Positions 48,747 to 57,730 of a stretch of 64,000 nt of DNA are shown one piece after another. The position numbers and the translations under genes are program-made. Numbering within the stretch: the stretch's first letter is position 1; each line of letters opens with the position of its first letter. Below the pieces are notes generated by a model. The model was not told the DNA's origin. It saw nothing but the letters and a program-made list of their open reading frames with translations, and did no database searches. The DNA lies in contig JAHFRA010000009.1 of the NCBI GenBank assembly GCA_023259035.1, forward strand, positions 28,889 to 92,888, read 5' to 3'. The DNA comes from Gallionella sp. (GTDB lineage Bacteria > Pseudomonadota > Gammaproteobacteria > Burkholderiales > Gallionellaceae).

Positions 48747-49556
48747 ATGATGAGCAATCTGCAGCTGCCACTCAATCCGATCGCGCGCATCCACGGCGAA
48801 CCGCTGCTGGAGCTGCCGCAGGATTTGTATATTCCGCCGGATGCGCTGGAACTGGTGCTGGAGAATTTTCAGGGGCCGCTGGACTTGTTGCTGTACCTGA
48901 TCCGCAAGCACAATCTCGATGTGCTGGATATTCCGATGGCGGAGCTGACCCGGCAATACATGACTTACATCGAGATGATGCGGCAGCATCGCCTGGAGCT
49001 GGCGGCAGAGTACCTGCTGATGGCGGCGGTGCTGATCGAGATCAAGTCGCGCATGTTGCTGCCGCGCCCGCCCAAGGTCAGCGAGGAAGGCGGCGAAGAC
49101 CCGCGCGCCGAGCTGATGCGCCGCCTGCTGGAATACGAGCAGATGAAACTCGCCGCGCAAAAGCTCAACGAGTTGCCGCAGGCCGGGCGCGATTTTGCGA
49201 TCGTGCAGGTGCTGATCGAGCGCACCGTGCAGGAACGCCTGCCGGAAGTCAGCGTGGAAGATTTGCGCCAGGCCTGGCTGGGGCTGCTGGCGCGCGCCAA
49301 GCTCCACACGCATCACAAGGTGCGCCGCGAACAGTTGTCGGTGCGCGAACAGATGACGCATGTGCTGCGCTGTTTGCAGGGCGGCGAGTATGTCGCGTTC
49401 GACAAGCTGTTCGATGTGGAAGGCGGCGTGGCAAAACTGGTGGTTACCTTCATCGCCATCCTCGAACTGGCCAAGGAATATCTGGTGGAAATCCAGCAAA
49501 GTGAAATATTGGGGAGCATTTATGTCAGAACAAGCCGAGCCATTACCGCAGAGTGA
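48747..49556 (+). CDS. scpA: Segregation and condensation protein A
   Basis: [35 protein letters not shown]. Confidence 0.96.
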   Translation: MMSNLQLPLNPIARIHGEPLLELPQDLYIPPDALELVLENFQGPLDLLLYLIRKHNLDVLDIPMAELTRQYMTYIEMMRQHRLELAAEYLLMAAVLIEIKSRMLLPRPPKVSEEGGEDPRAELMRRLLEYEQMKLAAQKLNELPQAGRDFAIVQVLIERTVQERLPEVSVEDLRQAWLGLLARAKLHTHHKVRREQLSVREQMTHVLRCLQGGEYVAFDKLFDVEGGVAKLVVTFIAILELAKEYLVEIQQSEILGSIYVRTSRAITAE

Positions 49557-50184
49557 AACGCCACTGCCCGTGGAGACCGGAGCCAGCCATGACGAGGTTT
49601 CGATCCTCACGGATTTGTTTGGCGGGAAGATGAATACCGAGCAATTCAAGCGCGTGCTCGAGGCCGCGCTGCTGACCACCACGGAGCCGCTGCCGGTGTC
49701 GGAGCTGAAGAAACTCAGCGATGTGTCGCTGGACAATCGCCAGATGGAAACGCTGCTCGAAGAACTCGCGCAGGACTGGCAAGGGCGCGGTGTGGAACTG
49801 ACCCGTGTGGCCAGCGGCTGGCGCTTTCGCGCCAAACCGGAAATGCATCAATACCTCGACCGGCTCAACCCGCAAAAACCGCCGCGCTACTCGCGCGCGG
49901 TGCTGGAAACGCTCGCCATCATCGCCTACCACCAGCCGGTCACGCGCGGCGACATCGAGGAAATACGCGGTGTGGCGGTATCCTCGCAGGTATTGAAAAC
50001 TCTCGAAGCGCGCGGCTGGGTGGAAGTGGTCGGTACGCGCGACACGCCGGGCAAACCGGAATTATTCGCCACCACCAAACATATGCTCGACGACCTTAAC
50101 CTGCGCGCCTTGCAGGAACTGCCGTCGCTGGACGAAATCGGTGCATTGCTGGAACAGGAAACAAACGCAGGCGCGCAAGCGTAA
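49522..50184 (+). CDS. scpB: Segregation and condensation protein B
   Basis: [56 protein letters not shown]; start 49522 chosen. Confidence 0.96.
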   Translation: MSEQAEPLPQSETPLPVETGASHDEVSILTDLFGGKMNTEQFKRVLEAALLTTTEPLPVSELKKLSDVSLDNRQMETLLEELAQDWQGRGVELTRVASGWRFRAKPEMHQYLDRLNPQKPPRYSRAVLETLAIIAYHQPVTRGDIEEIRGVAVSSQVLKTLEARGWVEVVGTRDTPGKPELFATTKHMLDDLNLRALQELPSLDEIGALLEQETNAGAQA

Positions 50185-50189
50185 TTTGT

Positions 50190-50292
50190 TTTGTAGGGGC
50201 GCGATTCATCGCGCCCAAGATGCAGTGCCCAAGATGCGCCCAAATTAATAATAACGCGACAAACCGGGCGCGATAAATCTCGCCCCTACGGC
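50190..50292. repeat. REP doublet (BIME-like)
   Basis: tgtaggggcgcgattcatcgcgccc and gggcgcgataaatctcgcccctac in opposite orientation; same family as REPs around the RAYT gene. Confidence 0.85.
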
Positions 50293-50362
50293 ATGTGCAA
50301 TGCATCTCGATTCATCACCCCGATGATCCGATGACCGCCACACCTTTTCGGGAACTGTATTT

Positions 50363-51967
50363 ATGACCGCACCCCGCAAACCCGCAGGCCGCACACTGGC
50401 CGAATTCGAATTACAAGGACTCTCTCTGGCTGAACAGAAGCTGCTGGAGCACTGTCGGCTGGGGACCGTTGCGGACATTTCGGCTGAACGCCCCGAAGCG
50501 GCGACTGACGACAATACCGTGCGTGCCGCCTTCCTGCGCTTTCTCGCGCTGGGTGGGGACGAGCAAGCTCCGGTGCACGAACACGGTGTGCAATTAGTCG
50601 GCGCATGGATTGAGGGCGTATTGGATATGGAGGCGGCAAGAATTCTCTCAGACCTTACTATTAAAGCTTGCTACTTCGATAAGTCCCCTCTGTTTAGTAG
50701 AGCAAGGATTGCAGGGACACTTGATCTCAGTGATTGTGATCTTCTTAACTTTTCCGGGGATTCTCTTGTTTGTGATGGCGACTTGTTGTTGTGTCGCTGT
50801 TTAAGCTCATTCCTTGGAGTGCGACTTATGAACGCACAGATCGGTGGAAATCTCCAATGCAACGGCGCGAAATTTGATGGAGATGGTGGCGTTGCACTAT
50901 TGGCAGATCATGTCGTAATTAAGGGTAGCGTATTTCTGAGCGATGGCTTCTCTGCCACGGGGAAAGTGCGACTGCAAAGCGCACAGATTGCTGGAAACTT
51001 GGTATGCGACGGCGCGAAATTCGACGGCAAGGATGGTGATGCCTTGTCAGCAGATGGCATGATAGTCGAAGGAACTTTCTTTTTTAGAAACTTAGCTCCT
51101 TCGGTTAATGGCGTTTTCCTCGCTGCTAGCCATGTTGGATGTTTGGCAGACGATAAGGATAGTTGGGGCGAACGGCTCGTTCTAGATGGCTTTGTTTACG
51201 GCGGTATTATTGGTGTCGCCTGTAAAGCTCCAACTGACGCAGCTACCCGCCTCGCATGGCTGGATAAGCAAAGACCGGAACACGCCGGGCTCAACGGTGA
51301 TGGCGCAGACTTTAGACCTCAGCCTTGGCGGCAGCTTGCCAAAGTGCTACGGGAAATGGGCCATGCAGAAGATGCACGGCAAGTGGCGATTGCTTTCGAG
51401 CATCGCTTGCGTAGGGCAAGTTTGGTCAGGTATCCGCTTATACATTGGCTATTCGGTATATTTACCGGTTATGGTTATCGCCCCATGCGCCTACTGATTT
51501 CGATAGTTGTCGTATGGCTGTTCTGTGCGATGTTCTATTGGTATGCGGCCGCAGGGCAGGGCGTGTTTGCGCCGTCCAATCCGCTGGTGTTTCAAAATCC
51601 GAACTACGCCGTATGCGCGCCGGGCTATGTTGTGCCCGCCCCACAGGCCGAAAATGCCGCCCCGCCGACCGTGCAAGGTGCAGGCAACTGGTATTTGTGC
51701 GAAAAATTGCCTGAGGAATATTCTGGCTTCAGCCCACTGGCTTATTCGCTGGACGTGATCCTGCCGTTGGTGGATTTGCAGCAGGAAACCAGTTGGTCGC
51801 CGTTGGTTCCGACGCCCAAAGCCGTTTGGTATCAGGAATTATTCTCCTTCTGCGATTGGAAACATTTCACCCGTTTGGTGTTGTGGTTTGAAATCCTGTT
51901 CGGCTGGGTGTCCAGCCTGTTGCTGGTGGCGGTGGTTTCCGGTTTGACCAAGCGGCGCGAAGAATGA
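50363..51967 (+). CDS. Repeat (beta-helix/pentapeptide-like) protein with C-terminal transmembrane region
   Basis: Repeated ARIAGTLDLSDCDL / AQIGGNLQCNGAKFDGDGG / AQIAGNLVCDGAKFDGKDG; hydrophobic LLISIVVVWLFCAMFYWYA and LWFEILFGWVSSLLLVAVVSGL. Confidence 0.75.
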   Translation: MTAPRKPAGRTLAEFELQGLSLAEQKLLEHCRLGTVADISAERPEAATDDNTVRAAFLRFLALGGDEQAPVHEHGVQLVGAWIEGVLDMEAARILSDLTIKACYFDKSPLFSRARIAGTLDLSDCDLLNFSGDSLVCDGDLLLCRCLSSFLGVRLMNAQIGGNLQCNGAKFDGDGGVALLADHVVIKGSVFLSDGFSATGKVRLQSAQIAGNLVCDGAKFDGKDGDALSADGMIVEGTFFFRNLAPSVNGVFLAASHVGCLADDKDSWGERLVLDGFVYGGIIGVACKAPTDAATRLAWLDKQRPEHAGLNGDGADFRPQPWRQLAKVLREMGHAEDARQVAIAFEHRLRRASLVRYPLIHWLFGIFTGYGYRPMRLLISIVVVWLFCAMFYWYAAAGQGVFAPSNPLVFQNPNYAVCAPGYVVPAPQAENAAPPTVQGAGNWYLCEKLPEEYSGFSPLAYSLDVILPLVDLQQETSWSPLVPTPKAVWYQELFSFCDWKHFTRLVLWFEILFGWVSSLLLVAVVSGLTKRREE

Positions 51968-51998
51968 ACGGGCGCGGTGGAACAGGGTGCGAAAACAA

Positions 51999-52062
51999 GG
52001 GCGCGATGAATCGCGCCCCTACGAGATTTCGCACTGTAGGGGCGCAATTTATTGCGCCCGAT
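51999..52062. repeat. REP doublet upstream of RAYT core
   Basis: gggcgcgatgaatcgcgcccctac and gtaggggcgcaatttattgcgccc. Confidence 0.88.
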
Positions 52063-52374
52063 TTGCCGCCAAAATTTATTACATCCGATTCATCACCTGA
52101 CCCATCAACATTCCATCACGACATCCACCATCGCCGTTCCATCCGGCTGCGCTACTATGATTATTCGCAGGCCGGGGCGTATTTCATAACGCTGTGTACG
52201 CAAAAACGGGAATGTCTGTTTGGTGCGGTGGTGGGTGATGATATGCGGTTGAGCGATGCCGGGCGCATGGTGCAGGATATTTGGGATGCGTTGCCCGGTC
52301 ATTATTCCTGCGTTGAATTGGATTGTTTCGTTGTGATGCCTAACCATATCCACGGTATTGTGGTGTTGAACGGT

Positions 52375-52446
52375 GTAGGGGCGCAATTCATTGCGCCCAA
52401 TCATGATGGCGCGACAAACTCGGGGGCGATAAATCGCGCCCCTACG
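52375..52446. repeat. REP doublet inside the RAYT coding frame
   Basis: gtaggggcgcaattcattgcgccc and gggggcgataaatcgcgcccctac. Confidence 0.88.
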
Positions 52447-52647
52447 GTGGGTGAAATCATCCGAGCATTCAAGGCGCGTTGTACGCACAGGATCAATCAA
52501 TTGCGCGATATGCAAGGTGCGTCAATTTGGCAGCGCAATTATTACGAGCACATCATTCGCAGCGAATCCTCGTTGCAAGAAACCCGAGAGTATATTGCCA
52601 ATAACCCGGCACAATGGGCTAATGACCGTGAAAACCCGGATGCCGTA

Positions 52648-52677
52648 GGGGGCGCGATGAATCGCGCCCCCTACGGG
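52648..52677. repeat. REP at the RAYT 3' end
   Basis: gtagggggcgcgatgaatcgcgccccctac, near-perfect palindrome; followed by ggg tga stop. Confidence 0.88.
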
Positions 52678-52693
52678 TGAAAGGCATTAAGGC

Positions 52694-53470
52694 ATGAAGC
52701 ACATCCAGTCGCGCGACAACCCATTCTTCAAGGAACTCGCCAGGCTTGCCGGTTCGGCGCGGCAACGCGGCAAGGTGAAGCAAACCTTGCTGGACGGCGC
52801 GCATCTGCTGGCGGCGTATCTGGATTCTCAAAAACAGCCTCAACATATTCTGCTGAATGCAGCCGCGTTGCATGACGCGGAAATATCGGCTCTGCTCGAG
52901 CGAGCCGCCGCTGTGCCGGTAACGCAACTGGATGACAAGCTGTTCGCGGAACTCAGCGAACTGAAAACACCGAGCGGTATTCTCGCATTGATCGATCTGC
53001 CGCAGCCGTCGGGAACGATAGCCGCTAGTTGCTTCGCGCTGTTGCTGGAGGACATTCAGGATCCCGGCAATCTCGGTTCGATGTTGCGTTCGGCGGCGGC
53101 GGCGGGGTGTGATGCGGCGTTCCTTTCCACGGGCTGCGCCGATGCGTGGTCGCCAAAAGTGCTGCGCGCCGCAATGGGCGGGCATTTCGCGTTGCATATC
53201 CACGAGCGGCAGGATTTGTTGGGTGTGGCGAAGATGTTCTCCGGCGCGCTGCTGGCAGCCAGCCTGCAAGCCACGTGCAGCCTATATGACTGCGACTTGC
53301 GTGGCAGGGTGGCGTTCCTGATCGGCAACGAAGGGGCGGGGCTGTCTGCCGACTTGTTGAATCTTGCCACACGTCAAATTGCCATCCCGATGCCCGGCAA
53401 GATTGAATCGCTGAATGCCGCCGCGGCGGCGGCAGTCTGTTTGTTCGAGGTTGTGCGGCAGCGTAGCTAA
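52694..53470 (+). CDS. TrmH/SpoU family RNA methyltransferase
   Basis: LLEDIQDPGNLGSMLRSAAAAGCDAAFLS, FLIGNEGAGLSADLL, IPMPGKIESLNAAAAAAVCLFE. Confidence 0.95.
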   Translation: MKHIQSRDNPFFKELARLAGSARQRGKVKQTLLDGAHLLAAYLDSQKQPQHILLNAAALHDAEISALLERAAAVPVTQLDDKLFAELSELKTPSGILALIDLPQPSGTIAASCFALLLEDIQDPGNLGSMLRSAAAAGCDAAFLSTGCADAWSPKVLRAAMGGHFALHIHERQDLLGVAKMFSGALLAASLQATCSLYDCDLRGRVAFLIGNEGAGLSADLLNLATRQIAIPMPGKIESLNAAAAAAVCLFEVVRQRS

Positions 53471-53527
53471 TTCCCAGCGGCACTTTGGACGCATGCAGTG
53501 ATGATCGCTTGACTAACTCGATGCACC

Positions 53528-54406
53528 ATGAGAATGTCCCGCATTATGGAATCTAATATTACTGTTGTTGATCTGGTGAAGGGGGTGGGCGGGCTGGTTA
53601 CGCTGCCGAATGTGTTTATCCGTATTAACCAACTGATCGGAAACCCGAATAGCAATACCACCGATATCGCCAAGGCGGTGAGCCAGGATCCTTCGTTTAC
53701 CGTGCGCCTGTTAAAAGTTGCCAATAGCCCGTTTTATGGTTTCTCCTCTACCATTGACACCGTTGCCAAGGCCGTTTCGGTGATTGGTATCAACCAGATA
53801 CGCAATCTGGCGCTGTCGATGTCCGTTGCAAGCTCTTTCGCCGGATTGCCCAACAATCTGGTGTCGATGGACAACTTTTGGCGTCACAGTTTGTATTGCG
53901 CCCTGACAGCACGCATTTTGGCAAGGCAGGCGCGAAAATGCGACCCGGAGGCGGTATTTACCGCAGGGCTGTTGCATGATATCGGCGAGTTGATCATTTT
54001 TAACCGTCTGCCCGAACAGGCCAAGGAATCTTTGCTGCTGGTGCTGGATCAAGTGGACGATTTGCCGATTTATCAAGCCGAGTTGCAGGTCATCGGTTTC
54101 GACCACGCACAAGTGGGAGGGGAGCTGGCGCGCCAGTGGCATCTGCCTCCGTTGCTGGAGGAATGCATCGCCTACCACCACTCCATCGGCGAGGCACAAC
54201 GTTACCCACGGGAAACCGCACTGGTGCATCTTGCCAATATCCTTGCTCAAATGGCGGAGGTAGACACGCTGGACAGCGGCGATGTATCCCCTATTGATCC
54301 CCAGGCCTGGGAAATCACCGGCCTGGATGAAGCCGTCATCGAACTGGTGGTACGCGAGGCACAGGAAGAAATTATCGAAGCCGAAAAATTATTCCTTGGC
54401 AACTAG
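53528..54406 (+). CDS. HDOD domain protein
   Basis: LPNVFIRINQLIGNPNSNTTDIAKAVSQDPSFTVRLLKVANSPFYGFSSTIDTVAKAVSVIG. Confidence 0.92.
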   Translation: MRMSRIMESNITVVDLVKGVGGLVTLPNVFIRINQLIGNPNSNTTDIAKAVSQDPSFTVRLLKVANSPFYGFSSTIDTVAKAVSVIGINQIRNLALSMSVASSFAGLPNNLVSMDNFWRHSLYCALTARILARQARKCDPEAVFTAGLLHDIGELIIFNRLPEQAKESLLLVLDQVDDLPIYQAELQVIGFDHAQVGGELARQWHLPPLLEECIAYHHSIGEAQRYPRETALVHLANILAQMAEVDTLDSGDVSPIDPQAWEITGLDEAVIELVVREAQEEIIEAEKLFLGN

Positions 54407-54447
54407 CCGGTCACGCCTTGCGAACCGCTTTATAGAAAATTGACATT

Positions 54448-55083
54448 ATGGCTATCTCTCCCATTCCGCGCCCCCCCCTCGTTTTGCCGGGCTTCGAGCA
54501 TGTTCGGAGAAACTGGAATAATACTTACGAGACTTATGCTGCACGGCTTCTTCCCGGCGAGTATTACGTCACGATTAACGATGAAGGTGTCTATACCACG
54601 CTGGGTTCGTGCATCTCCGCCTGTATCCGCGACCGGGTTACCGGTGTCGGCGGCATGAATCATTTTATGTTGCCAGCTTCCGCAGATGCGGACGGCTGGA
54701 AATCGACCAGCCTGAGCGCGGCTACGCGTTATGGCAATTTTGCCATGGAGCATCTGATCAACGTTATCCTGAAAAATGGCGGCCAGCGCCAGAATCTGGA
54801 AGTCAAACTTTTCGGCGGCGGGCGTATTTTGCAAAACATGACTGATGTCGGCATGCGCAATATTACCTTTGCCCGTGATTACATTCAGACCGAAGGACTC
54901 AGGGTGGTGGCGGAGGATGTGGGGGATATTTATCCGCGCATGGTGGTTTATTTTCCCGCCACCGGGAGAGTGAAGGTAAAGCGGTTGCGCTCCTTGCACA
55001 ACAACACCATTGTTGAAGAAGAAATTCGTTACATCAGTACCGTTGAAAGCAAGCCGGTGGGAGGCGACATTGAGCTATTCTGA
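54448..55083 (+). CDS. cheD: Chemoreceptor glutamine deamidase CheD
   Basis: VYTTLGSCISACIRDRVTGVGGMNHFMLP, AKLFGGG-like VKLFGGGRIL. Confidence 0.93.
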   Translation: MAISPIPRPPLVLPGFEHVRRNWNNTYETYAARLLPGEYYVTINDEGVYTTLGSCISACIRDRVTGVGGMNHFMLPASADADGWKSTSLSAATRYGNFAMEHLINVILKNGGQRQNLEVKLFGGGRILQNMTDVGMRNITFARDYIQTEGLRVVAEDVGDIYPRMVVYFPATGRVKVKRLRSLHNNTIVEEEIRYISTVESKPVGGDIELF

Positions 55084-55142
55084 CGTTGCTCCATTACGCT
55101 ATTATCGGCAGGGTGCAATTAAAAGTGTCGGTAATTCTATGG

Positions 55143-55201
55143 GTAGCGTGCGCTGTGCGCACGGCAATACGACCGTAAATCGTGCGCACAGCACACGCTA
55201 C
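55143..55201. repeat. Inverted repeat element downstream of cheD
   Basis: gtagcgtgcgctgtgcgcacg and cgtgcgcacagcacacgctac, 21-bp arms, one mismatch. Confidence 0.85.
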
Positions 55202-55283
55202 GAACGAAAGCAATCCTGAAGCTCCAGGAATTGTTATCATGTCCGACCTTAACTTTTAATATTGCAATAAATTAGGATCGCAA

Positions 55284-55439
55284 ATGGCCAAACCAAATTA
55301 CACCTTCGAAAAACGTCAAAAAGAGATCGCCAAAAAAAAGAAGCAGGAAGAAAAACGGCTGAAGAAAACTGCACCACAGGGCGAGCAACCCCAAGATGAT
55401 CTGCCGCAACCTCCCGCTGATCCAGCAATGGCCGTCTGA
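55284..55439 (+). CDS. Small basic protein (51 aa), below the supplied ORF-length cutoff
   Basis: Reads MAKPNYTFEKRQKEIAKKKKQEEKRLKKTAPQGEQPQDDLPQPPADPAMAV*, uninterrupted, with plausible spacing from neighbours. Confidence 0.7.
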   Translation: MAKPNYTFEKRQKEIAKKKKQEEKRLKKTAPQGEQPQDDLPQPPADPAMAV

Positions 55440-55543
55440 TCACTCGGCACGGCACGCTCTGCGCATCGCTACACCCGTGCAAAGAATTTCCTCTCCGCCG
55501 CACAAGCTATTAAACTTGAACCATTCAATTTGGATGGTAAGCC

Positions 55544-57319
55544 ATGACTAAAGAGGGTTTTATCGCCGCACAGCAGGGCCATAAATTGACGCTGGAGTTT
55601 GTTTTGCGCTGGTTGGCGCGGGACGATATGGTTTCGGCGGAGGAGGCGAAGAAGCTCGCCAAGAATCACAAGACCGATCATGCTCATCCGCTGGTGGTAA
55701 TCAGTGAACAAAGCTGGCGCAGCCCATTGCCACCTAACAAGCTACTCAGCGTCGAGTTTCTCACCGAGTGGCTGGCTGCGCATATTGGCATGCCGTATTT
55801 TCATATCGATCCGCTGCAATTGAATTTCGGTGGTATCGCCAATATTGTTTCCAAGTCTTATGCCGAGCGGCTCAAGATTATGCCGGTCAAGGTCGGCGGG
55901 GGCGAAGTGACCATTGCCACCGCCGAGCCGTTTCTCACCGATTGGGTGGCCGAACTGGAGCGTATCCTCAACCTGAAGATCAAGCTGGTATTGGCCAGTC
56001 CGCTCGACATTAGTCACTATCTGCCGGAAATCTACAGCCTCGCCAACTCGGTGCAGCTCGCCAGCAAAGCGAGGGCTGGGCAGGCAGTCGGTGTACAGAA
56101 TTTCGAGCAGTTGGTCGAGTTGGGCAAGAACAAAAACCTGGATGCCAACGAGCAGCACATCGTCACGCTGGTGGACTGGCTGTTCAAGTATGCCTTCGAT
56201 CAGCGCGCCAGCGACATCCATCTGGAGCCGCGCCGCGACATCGGTATCGTGCGTTTTCGCATTGACGGCGTGTTGCACCAGGTCTATCAGCTTCCCGCCA
56301 CCGTTAACAACGCCATCACCAACCGCATCAAGCTGCTCGGGCGCATGGACATGGTGGAGAAACGCAGGCCGCAGGATGGCCGCATCAAGACCGTGAGCGA
56401 CGATGGCGATGAAGTCGAGCTGCGCCTTTCCACGATGCCGACGGCTTTTGGCGAAAAACTGGTGATGCGGATTTTCGATCCGGAAATTCTGGTGAAGAAT
56501 TTTACCGACCTCGGATTCTCACGCGAACAAACTGCGCTGTGGAACGCCTGGACGCGACAACCCAACGGTATCATTCTGGTGACCGGGCCGACCGGCTCCG
56601 GCAAGACCACCACGCTGTATTCCACACTGAAGCAGATTGCCACGCCGGAAGTGAATGTCTGCACGGTAGAAGACCCGATTGAAATGATCGAGCCGGCATT
56701 CAACCAGATGCAGGTGCAGCACAACATCGGGCTGAATTTCGCCGACGGCGTACGCACCCTGCTGCGGCAAGATCCGGACATTATCATGGTCGGCGAAATC
56801 CGCGATGCGGAGACCGCCGAAATGGCGATACAGGCGGCGCTTACCGGACATCTGGTATTGTCGTCGCTGCACACCAACGATGCGCCTTCCGCCGTCACGC
56901 GTCTGCTCGAACTTGGCGTGCCTGCCTATTTGCTCAATTCGACACTGCTGGGGGTAATGGCGCAACGTCTGGCGCGTACCCTGTGCCCGCACTGTAAAAC
57001 CAAAGGCGAAATCAGCGACGAAACCTGGCAAGAACTGGTCAGTCCGTGGAAAGCGGCAAAACCCACGCAGATCTACGTGGCCACCGGCTGTCTCGAATGC
57101 CGCATGACCGGCTATCGCGGTCGCACCGGTATTTACGAGATGCTCTCGCTCAGTGCGGAAATGCAAAAACTGGTGGTCAAGGATGCCGATCTCGCCAAGA
57201 TCAAGGCATTGGCGCAACGCGAGGGCATGAAACCCTTGCGCCTGAGCGGAGCGGAAAAAGTTGCGGCGGGATTGACCACGGCGGAGGAAATCATCAAGGT
57301 CGCGCCGCCTATGGATTAG
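55544..57319 (+). CDS. GspE/PulE (type II secretion / type IV pilus) family ATPase
   Basis: Walker A TGPTGSGKTTTLYSTLKQI, MVGEIRDAETAEMAIQAALTGHLVLSSLHTNDA, Cys motif CPHC...CLEC. Confidence 0.94.
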   Translation: MTKEGFIAAQQGHKLTLEFVLRWLARDDMVSAEEAKKLAKNHKTDHAHPLVVISEQSWRSPLPPNKLLSVEFLTEWLAAHIGMPYFHIDPLQLNFGGIANIVSKSYAERLKIMPVKVGGGEVTIATAEPFLTDWVAELERILNLKIKLVLASPLDISHYLPEIYSLANSVQLASKARAGQAVGVQNFEQLVELGKNKNLDANEQHIVTLVDWLFKYAFDQRASDIHLEPRRDIGIVRFRIDGVLHQVYQLPATVNNAITNRIKLLGRMDMVEKRRPQDGRIKTVSDDGDEVELRLSTMPTAFGEKLVMRIFDPEILVKNFTDLGFSREQTALWNAWTRQPNGIILVTGPTGSGKTTTLYSTLKQIATPEVNVCTVEDPIEMIEPAFNQMQVQHNIGLNFADGVRTLLRQDPDIIMVGEIRDAETAEMAIQAALTGHLVLSSLHTNDAPSAVTRLLELGVPAYLLNSTLLGVMAQRLARTLCPHCKTKGEISDETWQELVSPWKAAKPTQIYVATGCLECRMTGYRGRTGIYEMLSLSAEMQKLVVKDADLAKIKALAQREGMKPLRLSGAEKVAAGLTTAEEIIKVAPPMD

Positions 57320-57376
57320 CGATGTGTTTTTAACGCCCATGCCGACACCTGCAAAACTGTCGCAACAAGTTGTTAT

Positions 57377-57404
57377 TTGGAATTTTGGGCAACTTTGATA
57401 CAAT
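57377..57404 (+). promoter_or_regulatory. Candidate sigma70 promoter of acpP
   Basis: TTGGAA-N16-TACAAT about 40 nt upstream of acpP. Confidence 0.45.
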
Positions 57405-57445
57405 GCCGCAGCTTTTTTGAAACTAAAATAGGGTGGGAGATAAAG

Positions 57446-57679
57446 ATGTCAATTGAACAACGCGTTAAAAAGATCGTTGCCGAGCAACTTGGCGTGAACG
57501 AATCGGAAGTCAAAAACGAATCTTCTTTCGTCAACGATCTGGGTGCAGATTCTCTGGATACAGTCGAACTGGTGATGGCTCTGGAAGAAGAGTTCGAATG
57601 CGAAATCCCCGATGAAGACGCAGAAAAAATTACCACCGTACAACAAGCCATCGACTACGTCCTGGCACACCAGAAATAA
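57446..57679 (+). CDS. acpP: Acyl carrier protein
   Basis: [49 protein letters not shown]. Confidence 0.98.
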   Translation: MSIEQRVKKIVAEQLGVNESEVKNESSFVNDLGADSLDTVELVMALEEEFECEIPDEDAEKITTVQQAIDYVLAHQK

Positions 57680-57730
57680 TCCTTCTTCTTTTCCTGTTTT
57701 CCCCCATCAATTTTATTTGGCGGAGTCAGT

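Larger units (their letters stand above)
51964..52680 (+). mobile_element. REP-associated tyrosine transposase (RAYT, IS200/Y1-like); ORF includes REP-encoded segments
   Basis: RRSIRLRYYDYSQAGAYFITLCTQKRECLFG, CFVVMPNHIHGIVVL (HxH), WQRNYYEHIIRSESSLQETREYIANNPAQW; flanked by REP sequences. True start codon uncertain. Confidence 0.92.

Noticed and set aside
48461-49504. 347-aa + strand ORF overlapping trpS and scpA
   Set aside because: Out-of-frame reading of two well-supported genes; Arg/Ala/Gly-rich low-information translation.
50185-52680. REP clusters considered as a CRISPR-like array
   Set aside because: Units alternate orientation with irregular spacing, contain palindromes and accompany a RAYT gene; no regular spacers or cas genes.
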